Source: Alphaproteobacteria bacterium (GTDB lineage Bacteria > Pseudomonadota > Alphaproteobacteria > JAEULC01). From it: 20,535 bases of DNA. The number at the start of each line of letters is the position of its first letter. Positions within the stretch are counted from its first letter, which is position 1. The translations under genes and the position numbers were made by a program. Under the pieces are notes generated by a model, which worked only from the letters and a program-made list of their open reading frames with translations, was not told the origin of the DNA and did no database searches. The DNA lies in assembly GCA_020851015.1 (NCBI GenBank), contig JADZDN010000246.1, forward strand, positions 1 through 20,535, in the 5' to 3' direction. Below, piece by piece: positions 1 through 6,497 of this stretch.

Positions 1-1
1 C

Positions 2-526
2 GACAAGACCATCCGCCGCCACACCATCGCGGTGATCGTCGACAACGAGCCGGGCATCCTGGCGCGCGTGGTCGGCCTGTTCTCGGGGCGCGGCTACAAC
101 ATCGAGAGCCTGACCGTGGCCGAGGTCGATGCGCATGCCGGCCTGTCGCGCATCACGGTCGTGACCTCGGGCACCGAGATGATCATCGAGCAGATCAAGA
201 ACCAGCTCGGCCGCCTGGTCCCGGTGCACAAGGTCAGCGACCTGACCGCCGAAGGCCCGCATGTCGAGCGCGAGTTGCTGCTGGTCAAGGTGTCGAGCAG
301 CGGGGATTCGCGCGTCGAGGCCCTGCGCATCGCCGACATCTTCCGCGCCCGCGTCGTCGACTCCACGACCGGGAGCTTCGTGTTCGAGGTCACGGGCGCG
401 TCCGAGAAGCTGAGCGCCTTCATCAATCTGATGGAGCCGTTGGGCCTTGTAGAGGTCAGCCGCACGGGCGTGGTGGCGATCGCGCGCGGCGAGAAGCCGA
501 TCATGAAGCGCGGCGAGGCCCGCTGA
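2..526 (+). CDS. ilvH: Acetolactate synthase small (regulatory) subunit, 5' end outside the window
   Basis: Regulatory subunit of acetohydroxyacid synthase, the first common enzyme of valine, leucine and isoleucine synthesis. It binds valine and activates the large IlvI/IlvB subunit. The reading frame is open from base 2 (DKTIRRHTIAVIVDNEPG...), so the gene starts upstream and a GTG at 32 is only an internal codon; 174 residues are visible. The N-terminal ACT domain is clear: DNEPGILARVVGLFSGRGYN followed by IESLTV, then SRITVVTSG and the IEQIKNQL...VPVHKV segment. The C-terminal half carries ERELLLVKV, RVEALRIADIFRARVVD and GLVEVSRTGVVAIARG, all typical of IlvH. It is followed on the same strand by ilvC, the usual alphaproteobacterial order, so ilvI is expected just upstream. 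Family assignment is secure. Confidence 0.96.
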   Translation, partial: DKTIRRHTIAVIVDNEPGILARVVGLFSGRGYNIESLTVAEVDAHAGLSRITVVTSGTEMIIEQIKNQLGRLVPVHKVSDLTAEGPHVERELLLVKVSSSGDSRVEALRIADIFRARVVDSTTGSFVFEVTGASEKLSAFINLMEPLGLVEVSRTGVVAIARGEKPIMKRGEAR

Positions 527-549
527 TCCTGCCATGCAATGCCCCATCC

Positions 550-592
550 TTCGACAGGCTCAGGATGAGGCCCTCATGCTGAGCCTGTCGAA
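550..592. repeat. Intergenic palindromic repeat (near-perfect 21-bp inverted repeat) between ilvH and ilvC
   Basis: Arms 550-570 and 572-592 are inverted copies with one mismatch (position 578) around a single central base. The left arm begins ttcgacaggctcagg and the right arm ends gagcctgtcgaa. A partial third copy, catgagg, follows at 594-600. It would form a strong hairpin in RNA or a cruciform in DNA. From memory, this core (TTCGACAGGCTCAGGATGAGG type) recurs in intergenic spacers of many proteobacterial genomes, so it is probably a dispersed extragenic palindrome rather than an ilv-specific regulator. It has no T-run, so it is not an obvious intrinsic terminator. Confidence 0.8.
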
Positions 593-598
593 GCATGA

Positions 599-1639
<1,041 letters not shown>

Positions 1640-1658
1640 CCGGGGTCACGGCTCCCGA

Positions 1659-1690
1659 AAGGGCGGCTCCGCCGGGCCGCTCTTCTCTTT
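1659..1690 (+). terminator. Intrinsic terminator after ilvC
   Basis: The stem aagggcggc (1659-1667) pairs with gccgctctt (1676-1684), nine pairs including one G-U, around an 8-base loop. A pyrimidine run (ctcttt) follows. It begins 20 bases past the ilvC stop, as expected for the end of the ilv transcript. The T-run is interrupted by C, so the call is probable rather than certain. Confidence 0.6.
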
Positions 1691-1921
1691 CGCCTCTATT
1701 TCACACTACATGATCGTTTTTACGTGAGCGATTTTCACCATTGCAGTGAGATTATTTCCATTGACGTCGAGCCTGATGATGTGATTTTGTTTGTTAATAG
1801 AAACATTATCTACATGTTCTACGCGGGAATTTGACGGAAGCAGCTTGCGCCGCGTCATCAAACGCTAAAGCGCCACGAACGCTCTTCGTGGTTCCGACAC
1901 TGGATCGAAGGAGAGCCGCGA
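1691..1921 (+). promoter_or_regulatory. AT-rich intergenic control region and 5' leader of the sulfite-reduction operon
   Basis: No gene is supported here. Bases ~1695-1830 are strikingly AT-rich (runs such as gattttgtttgttaatag) compared with the GC-rich surroundings, so the promoter for the downstream operon most likely lies inside. Several loose -35/-10 pairs can be drawn and none is convincing. A perfect 7-bp hairpin, ccacgaa (1873-1879) with ttcgtgg (1885-1891), lies just before the ribosome-binding site of the short leader ORF and may be part of the mRNA leader. A TTG-initiated open frame starting at 1831 has no ribosome-binding site or recognisable protein and is not called. Confidence 0.5.
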
Positions 1922-1993
1922 ATGACCGAAACCACCCTCCCCAGGCCGTCCAGGCAGGCCGCTGGCGCCCGGCACTGTTGTCGACCCTCCTGA
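1922..1993 (+). CDS. Candidate cysteine-containing leader peptide (uORF), 23 codons
   Basis: Short ORF with ATG at 1922 and TGA at 1991-1993. A near-perfect ribosome-binding site, gaaggagag (1907-1915), lies with aaggag 8 bases upstream of the start. The peptide begins MTETTLPRPSRQ and ends RHCCRPS. The two tandem cysteines (1976-1981) are both encoded by TGT, which is uncommon in a genome this GC-rich, and lie four codons before the stop. The ORF lies 93 bases upstream of an operon containing cysI and siroheme genes. Short Cys-rich uORFs acting as cysteine-responsive attenuators are known upstream of sulfur-assimilation genes in mycobacteria. By analogy (inference) this is a leader peptide whose translation senses charged tRNA-Cys. 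Function is unproven and there is no homology evidence. Confidence 0.6.
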   Translation: MTETTLPRPSRQAAGARHCCRPS

Positions 1994-1995
1994 GG

Positions 1996-2080
1996 CTTCC
2001 GCCGGCACCGTGCTGACGCGCGACCGGCCCTTCATCCCCAACCGCACGCGATCCAGCCGGCAGCAGCCGGCCGGGAAGGA
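1996..2080 (+). promoter_or_regulatory. Possible attenuator RNA structure masking the ribosome-binding site of the ATP-grasp gene
   Basis: Two mutually exclusive structures can be drawn between the leader ORF and the next gene. One is a local hairpin, gccggc (2056-2061) with gccggc (2066-2071), loop agca, which leaves the ribosome-binding site gaagga (2075-2080) free. The other is a long-range pairing in which cttcc (1996-2000) pairs with ggaag (2074-2078) and ccggc (2002-2006) with gccgg (2066-2070), covering that site. The left strand of the second structure starts 2 bases after the leader ORF stop, so ribosomes on the leader could influence it. Drawn by eye, with no folding energies calculated. 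Confidence 0.35.
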
Positions 2081-2086
2081 ACCGTC

Positions 2087-3040
2087 ATGTCCAAGGTTTA
2101 CGTCATCCACGAGAACAACGAGTGGGTCATGCCGCTGCGCACGGCCTTTGCGGAGCTGGGCACGCCGTTCGAGGAGTGGTTCCTCGACGAGGGCCGCCTC
2201 GACCTGCGCGCGGCCCCGCCCGAGGGCGTGTTCTACAACCGCATGAGCGCCTCGTCGCACACCCGCGGGCACCGCTTCGCGGCGGAATACACCGGCGCGG
2301 TCCTGTCGTGGTTGGAGCGGCACGGCCGCACGGTCGTCAACGGCACCAATGCGCTGCGCCTGGAGGTCAGCAAGGTCGCGCAGTACGAAGCGCTGGCGGC
2401 CCAGGGCATCGAAACGCCCGACACCATCGCCGCGGTCGGGCGGCGCCACCTCCGGCTGGCGGCCGAGGAGCTCGGCTATCCGCTGGTGCTGAAGCACAAT
2501 CGCGGCGGCAAGGGCCTGGGCGTGCGGCTGTTCTACAGCGCCGCCGGCCTGGCCGAGTACCTGGACAGCACGGGGTTCGAGGCGCCGATCGACGGCATCA
2601 CCCTGGCGCAGCGCTACATCAAGGCGCCGCGGCCCTTCATCACCCGCGCCGAGTTCGTCGGCGGCCGGTTCCTCTATGCCGTGCGCGTGGACACCTCGCA
2701 GGGCTTCCAGCTCTGCCCGGCCGACCAGTGCCAGGTGGAGGCGCAGCCCCAGGTCGCCGATGTCAGCCCGGCCAGCGCGCCGTCCCAGCGATTCACGATC
2801 ATCGACGGGATCGCAGGCACGCAGACCGAGGCCTATGAGCGCTTCCTGCGCGCGAACGGCATCGGCATCGCCGGCATCGAGTTCGTGACCGACGCCGAGG
2901 GGCGGGCCTACACCTACGACGTCAACACCAACACGAACTACAACCCCGACGCCGAAGCGCGCGCCGGAAAGTACGGCATGCGCGCGATCGCGCGCCACCT
3001 GACCTTCCTGCTGGAGCAACGCCATGCCCGCGCTGCTTGA
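2087..3040 (+). CDS. ATP-grasp ligase, RimK/glutathione-synthetase-like, substrate unknown
   Basis: A 317-residue ATP-grasp enzyme, predicted to activate a carboxylate as acyl-phosphate and join it to an amine or similar nucleophile. The start ATG 2087 has gaagga 6 bases upstream. An N-terminal pre-ATP-grasp region (residues 1-85) includes the motif FYNRMSASSHTRGHR. The ATP-binding lysines are probably K96 (EVSK) and K136 (LVLKHNRGGKGLGVRLF, with its glycine-rich loop). The metal-binding motif at the end is YDVNTNTNYN (residues 277-286), where RimK relatives have an Asp/Glu-x-Asn pair. Two cysteines (C210, C215) lie in the ATP-grasp core. It is the first full-size gene of the sulfite-reductase operon and overlaps the next small ORF by 17 bases, which suggests a role tied to sulfur or cysteine metabolism. 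The specific reaction cannot be read from sequence. Confidence 0.85.
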   Translation: MSKVYVIHENNEWVMPLRTAFAELGTPFEEWFLDEGRLDLRAAPPEGVFYNRMSASSHTRGHRFAAEYTGAVLSWLERHGRTVVNGTNALRLEVSKVAQYEALAAQGIETPDTIAAVGRRHLRLAAEELGYPLVLKHNRGGKGLGVRLFYSAAGLAEYLDSTGFEAPIDGITLAQRYIKAPRPFITRAEFVGGRFLYAVRVDTSQGFQLCPADQCQVEAQPQVADVSPASAPSQRFTIIDGIAGTQTEAYERFLRANGIGIAGIEFVTDAEGRAYTYDVNTNTNYNPDAEARAGKYGMRAIARHLTFLLEQRHARAA

Positions 3041-3161
3041 ACCCTTGGCGCTGCTGGTGCTGGCGCTGCTGTTCGTGCGCGGGACGGCGATCGACGCGCG
3101 CGCGGCGCTGGCCGGCGACGACACCCCCCTCGACGACGCCATCCTCAGCGCCCTGGTGTAG
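3024..3161 (+). CDS. Small hydrophobic ORF (45 aa) between the ATP-grasp gene and cysI
   Basis: ATG 3024 lies inside the 3' end of the ATP-grasp gene, and TAG 3159-3161 ends 3 bases before the cysI ATG. The sequence starts MPALLEPLALLVLALLFVRG, one probable membrane-spanning segment, followed by a short acidic tail (GDDTPLDDAILSALV). No family is recognised. Three things favour a real gene: it fills the otherwise empty 124-base gap, it is tightly spaced to both neighbours, and cysI lacks a good ribosome-binding site of its own, which fits translational coupling to this ORF. It could still be a chance frame in GC-rich DNA. Confidence 0.4.
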   Translation: MPALLEPLALLVLALLFVRGTAIDARAALAGDDTPLDDAILSALV

Positions 3162-3164
3162 CCG

Positions 3165-4877
3165 ATGACCGATCCCGCCAGGCCCGCCCCCTCGGAAAAG
3201 CTTTCGGAGGTCGAGCGCGTCAAGCGCGCCAGCCTGGGCTTGCGCGGCGACATCGCGGCGCAGCTCGCCGCCGGCGCCGAGCCGTTCGACGATGCCGCCT
3301 ACCACCTGCTGAAGTTCCACGGCACCTACCAAGGCTACGACCGCGACAGCGCGACCGAGCGCAAGCAGCGCGGCGAGGACAAGGCGTGGGAGTTCATGAT
3401 CCGCGCCCGCATCCCCGCCGGCCGGCTGACCGCGCAGCAGTATCTCGAACTCGACGACCTGGCGACGAAATACGGCGCGGGATCGCTGCGCGTGACAACG
3501 CGCCAGACCATCCAGTTCCACGCCATCGCCAAGGGCGACCTGAAGGCGACCATCGCCGGCATCAACCACGCGCTGCTGACCACGCTTGCGACCTGCGGCG
3601 ACGCGGTGCGCAACGTGACCGCCTCGCCCGCGCCGATCGCCGACGCCAGGCACCGCCGCCTGCAGGACGATGCGCGCCTGCTGTCGACCGCGCTGCTGCC
3701 GGCCACCCGCGGCTATCACGAGATCTGGATGGGCGAGGCGCGCGTGGACACGCTGGCGGCGGCCGAACCGGACCCGCTCTACGGCGAGCGCTACCTGCCG
3801 CGCAAGTTCAAGATCGGCATCGCCACGCCGGACGACAACGTCGTCGACGTGCTGACCAACGACCTGGGCATCGTCGCCCTGTTCGAGGGCGACGCGCTCC
3901 TCGGCTACAACCTGGCGCTGGGCGGCGGACTGGGCATGACGCACAACAAGCCCAAGACCTATCCGCGCCTGGCGACGCCGCTGGTCTTCGTCGGCCCGGA
4001 CGACCTCTTGCGCGGGACGCGCGCGGTGGTGGAACTGCAGCGCGACCACGGCGACCGCGCCGATCGCCGCCACGCCCGCCTGAAGTATTTGGTGGACGAG
4101 AAGGGCGCCGCCTGGATCAAGGCCAAGCTGGAGACGTATTTCGGCGCCAGGCTGGAGGATGCGCGGCCGATGCCCGCGTTCAAGGTGGTCGACCACACCG
4201 GCTGGCATGCCCAGGGCGACGGCAAGTGGTACTACGGCCTGTCGATCCCCAGCGGCCGCATCCGCGACCAGGGCAACGTGCGCCTGCGCACGGCGCTCAG
4301 GGCGATCGTCGAGCGCTTCCAGCCGACGCCGATCCTGACGCCGACGCAGGATATCCTGCTGGCCGACCTGCCGCGCGGCGCGCTGCTGCCGCTCGAGGCC
4401 CTGCTGACCGCGCATGGCGTCAAGCTGCCCGGCGCCTATACCCCCGTCGCGCGCTGGGCGCTCGCCTGCCCCGCCCTGCCCACCTGCGGCCTGGCGCTGA
4501 ACGAGGCCGAGCGCATCCGCGAGCCGCTGGTCGACCGGATCGACGCCGTCCTGGCGAAGACGGGCCTCGCCAACGAGAAGCTCAGCGTGCGGATCACCGG
4601 CTGCCCGAACGGTTGCGCGCGGCCCTATGCCGGCGAGATCGGCATTGTCGGCCGCACCGCCGCCGACTACGCGATCTTCCTGGGCGGCGACTTCGAGGGA
4701 ACCCGGCTCAACCGGCGCGTCTTCGACCGCGTGCCGCTCGAAGCCATCGCCGCCACCCTGGCGTCGATCTTCCGCGCCTATGCCGCGGAGCGCGCGGACG
4801 GCGAGCGGTTCGGCGACTGGTGCCACGCCCAGGCCGACGGGCGTCTGCGTTCGCTGGCGGAAAGACTTGCGGCATGA
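3165..4877 (+). CDS. cysI: Sulfite reductase hemoprotein (beta subunit), siroheme/4Fe-4S
   Basis: Reduces sulfite to sulfide in assimilatory sulfur metabolism, in the cytoplasm. Its 570 residues equal the length of E. coli CysI. The two ferredoxin-like half-domains are visible: FHGTYQGYDRD and LRVTTRQTIQFHAI in the N-terminal half, and DGKWYYGLSIPSGRIRDQG in the C-terminal half. The four cluster/siroheme cysteines are intact as C435-x5-C441 (ACPALPTC) and C480-x3-C484 (TGCPNGC), one residue offset from E. coli 434/440/479/483. Residues YLPRKFKIGIA and NLALGGGLGMTH also match. No cysJ flavoprotein is present in the window, so electrons may come from ferredoxin or from a distant gene. The stop overlaps the start of the siroheme gene (ATGA). 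A nitrite-reducing relative is less likely given CysI-type length and the metZ neighbour. Confidence 0.93.
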   Translation: MTDPARPAPSEKLSEVERVKRASLGLRGDIAAQLAAGAEPFDDAAYHLLKFHGTYQGYDRDSATERKQRGEDKAWEFMIRARIPAGRLTAQQYLELDDLATKYGAGSLRVTTRQTIQFHAIAKGDLKATIAGINHALLTTLATCGDAVRNVTASPAPIADARHRRLQDDARLLSTALLPATRGYHEIWMGEARVDTLAAAEPDPLYGERYLPRKFKIGIATPDDNVVDVLTNDLGIVALFEGDALLGYNLALGGGLGMTHNKPKTYPRLATPLVFVGPDDLLRGTRAVVELQRDHGDRADRRHARLKYLVDEKGAAWIKAKLETYFGARLEDARPMPAFKVVDHTGWHAQGDGKWYYGLSIPSGRIRDQGNVRLRTALRAIVERFQPTPILTPTQDILLADLPRGALLPLEALLTAHGVKLPGAYTPVARWALACPALPTCGLALNEAERIREPLVDRIDAVLAKTGLANEKLSVRITGCPNGCARPYAGEIGIVGRTAADYAIFLGGDFEGTRLNRRVFDRVPLEAIAATLASIFRAYAAERADGERFGDWCHAQADGRLRSLAERLAA

Positions 4878-5470
4878 GCGCGCTGCTGCCCGTGGCGCTC
4901 GACCTGGCGCGGCTCAAGGTCGCCGTCATCGGCAACGGTCCGCGCGCGGCGCGCCGCGTCGGCCTCTTGCGCGAGGCCGGCGCCCAGGACATCGCGATCC
5001 TCGCGCCAGACAGCGCGATCCGCGCGCTGCGCGGCCACGACCTGGTGTTCATCGCCGATCTCGATCGCGACGCCGCCCACGCCATCGCCGCGCGCGCACG
5101 CGCCGCCGGCGCGCTGGTCAATGTCGAGGACATGACCGCGGAATGCGACTTCCGGTCCGCCGCCGTGGTGCGGCGCGGCGACCTGACGCTCGGCGTATGG
5201 ACCAACGGCACCTGCCCGATGCTGGCGCGCGTGTTGAAGCAATGGCTCGACCAGGTGCTGCCCCCCGATTTCGGCCGCGTGGTCGAGGCGCTGTCGCGCC
5301 GGCGCGACCGGCTGCGCCGCCGCCGGTCCGGCAACCTGGCGCTCCAGGCCGCGGCCACGCGCGCGGTCGCGCGGCTGCCGGCGCTGCATTTCCATCCCCC
5401 GATCGAAGCGACAAGCAGACCTTCGGGCGCGCCGCCCGTGGTCATGGAGGACCGGCCATGGACGCGTTGA
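4874..5470 (+). CDS. Precorrin-2 dehydrogenase / siroheme-synthase N-terminal-type protein (short form)
   Basis: Corresponds to the N-terminal (dehydrogenase/ferrochelatase) part of CysG or Met8p, which converts precorrin-2 to sirohydrochlorin and inserts iron to give siroheme for CysI. It has 198 residues. The start ATG 4874 overlaps the cysI stop by 4 bases. The Rossmann start is LPVALDLARLKVAVIGNGPRAARRVGLL, with GNG where most members have GGG. After VFIADLD come LVNVEDM, with the conserved Asp position, and the substrate loop LGVWTNGTCPMLARVLKQWL, then an Arg-rich helix. The stretch between the nucleotide fold and LVFIADLD appears shorter than in classical CysG by about 25 residues. It overlaps cobA by 13 bases. 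Family is well supported; whether it does both steps is inferred. Confidence 0.83.
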   Translation: MSALLPVALDLARLKVAVIGNGPRAARRVGLLREAGAQDIAILAPDSAIRALRGHDLVFIADLDRDAAHAIAARARAAGALVNVEDMTAECDFRSAAVVRRGDLTLGVWTNGTCPMLARVLKQWLDQVLPPDFGRVVEALSRRRDRLRRRRSGNLALQAAATRAVARLPALHFHPPIEATSRPSGAPPVVMEDRPWTR

Positions 5471-6285
5471 ACATCGGCTCGACCGCCGTGGCCCCGCCGC
5501 GCGGCGACAAGGCTCCGCCCGCGCCGCGGCGCGGCGAGATCGCGCTGGTCGGCGCGGGTCCCGGCGATCCCGACCTCCTGACCGTCAAGGCGCGTCGCCT
5601 GATCGACGCGGCCGAGATCGTGCTGCACGACGAGCTGGTCAGCGCGGCGATCCTGGACCTGGTGCCGGTGGACGCCGAGCGCGTCGATGTCGGCAAGACC
5701 AGGGGCAATCACCGCCTGACCCAGGACTCCATCAACCAGCGCCTGGTCGATGCCGCGCGGCGCGGCAAGCGCGTGGTGCGGCTGAAGGGCGGCGACCCCG
5801 CGCTGTTCGCCCGCGCGGGCGAGGAGATCGATTTCCTGCGCCGCCACGGCTACGAGCCGGCGATCGTGCCGGGCGTGACCGCCGCCCTTGGCTGCGCGGC
5901 CGCGCTGGGCATGCCGCTGACCGACCGGCGCGTTGCCTCGGCGGTGACGGTGGTCGCCGGCCAGGGGCGCGACGGCGAGCCCGCGCCGGACTGGCGCCGG
6001 CTGGCCGGCGCGCGTCGAACGATCGTCGTCTACATGGGACGCGCCGTGGCCGCCGAGATCGCGGCCGGATTGATCGACGGCGGCATGGACCCGCGCACGC
6101 CCGTCGCCGTCATCGAGAACGGCACCCGCCCCGAGCAGCGCGTGTCGACCGGCGGGCTGGGCGAGCTGTCCGCCCTCGCCGCGCGGCATGCGAGCGGCGC
6201 ACCGACCCTGATCGTGATCGGCGACGTCGTGCGCCTGGCCCGCGACTGGGCGCCGGCCGAGCCCGCCTGGACGGCCGCGTGGTGA
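5458..6285 (+). CDS. cobA: Uroporphyrinogen-III C-methyltransferase (SUMT)
   Basis: Uses two S-adenosylmethionines to methylate uroporphyrinogen III to precorrin-2, the branch point to siroheme and cobalamin. It has 275 residues. The start ATG 5458 is supported by ggagg at 5446-5450 (7-base spacing). The frame is open much further upstream, but that part is a shadow of the preceding genes. SUMT signatures appear in order: IALVGAGPGDPDLLTVKA (residues ~30-47), LHDELVS, the KGGDPALFARAGEE motif, IVPGVTAALG, MPLTDR and VVYMG. The extra ~28-residue N-terminal tail is low-complexity. Its place directly behind cysI and the precorrin-2 dehydrogenase indicates service to siroheme synthesis. Its SAM use also links the operon to methionine metabolism controlled by the following riboswitch. 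Confidence 0.94.
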   Translation: MDALNIGSTAVAPPRGDKAPPAPRRGEIALVGAGPGDPDLLTVKARRLIDAAEIVLHDELVSAAILDLVPVDAERVDVGKTRGNHRLTQDSINQRLVDAARRGKRVVRLKGGDPALFARAGEEIDFLRRHGYEPAIVPGVTAALGCAAALGMPLTDRRVASAVTVVAGQGRDGEPAPDWRRLAGARRTIVVYMGRAVAAEIAAGLIDGGMDPRTPVAVIENGTRPEQRVSTGGLGELSALAARHASGAPTLIVIGDVVRLARDWAPAEPAWTAAW

Positions 6286-6322
6286 TGCGCGCCATGCCCG
6301 CCGCGAGCAGCAGCGGTTGCCC

Positions 6323-6351
6323 TTGACAGCGGGCCCCGTCCCCCGCTACTG
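6323..6351 (+). promoter_or_regulatory. Predicted sigma-70-type promoter for metZ
   Basis: A perfect -35 box TTGACA (6323-6328) is followed after 17 bases by ctactg (6346-6351) as a weak -10. The predicted transcription start, about 7-9 bases further on, falls right at the first base of the SAM-II aptamer (6361). That spacing makes the promoter call more believable than the -10 alone would. Confidence 0.6.
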
Positions 6352-6360
6352 AACTCCCTA

Positions 6361-6417
6361 CGTGGTGATTTGGGCCGGCCGGCTTGCGGGCCACGTTAAA
6401 CAATCCGCTAAAAGGTC
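6361..6417 (+). ncRNA. SAM-II riboswitch aptamer
   Basis: Matches the SAM-II (metA motif) consensus of alphaproteobacteria. P1 is cgtgg (6361-6365) with ccacg (6391-6395). The conserved tgattt follows at 6365-6370, then cttgc in the loop (6383-6387), ttaaacaat after P1 and gctaaaagg (6408-6415). The pseudoknot can form between ggcc (6373-6376) and ggtc (6414-6417). It lies directly upstream of metZ, the usual target of this class, and is expected to bind S-adenosylmethionine and turn metZ off. The match was made by eye against the remembered consensus, but it is extensive. Confidence 0.93.
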
Positions 6418-6430
6418 GGGAGCTCGCGAC

Positions 6431-6466
6431 AAAAAGCGCCCGGCCCATGGCCGGGCGTTTTTGTTT
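6431..6466 (+). terminator. Intrinsic terminator between the SAM-II aptamer and metZ (expression platform)
   Basis: A perfect 9-bp stem, cgcccggcc (6437-6445) with ggccgggcg (6449-6457) and loop cat, is extended by a G-U pair and four A-U pairs (6432-6436 with 6458-6462). It is followed by tttttgttt. The strand ggtcggg (6414-6420), whose first four bases belong to the aptamer pseudoknot, can instead pair with cccggcc (6439-6445) of the terminator, forming an antiterminator. This suggests transcriptional control of metZ by SAM. Confidence 0.85.
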
Positions 6467-6497
6467 GCGGCGCGGGATGGCCGCAGGGAGCAATGCA

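Noticed and set aside
1831..2016. TTG-initiated 61-codon open frame overlapping the leader region
   Set aside because: No ribosome-binding site, no recognisable protein, and it overlaps the better-supported leader ORF in another frame.
3386..5470. Long + strand open frame of 694 codons
   Set aside because: Its first part is an Arg/Pro/Gly-rich shadow of cysI in another frame. Only the last 198 codons (from 4874) encode a recognisable protein.
6384..6497. Upstream extension of metZ in the same frame
   Set aside because: The extension lies in the SAM-II aptamer and its terminator. ATG 6498 has a proper ribosome-binding site and family-like N-terminus.
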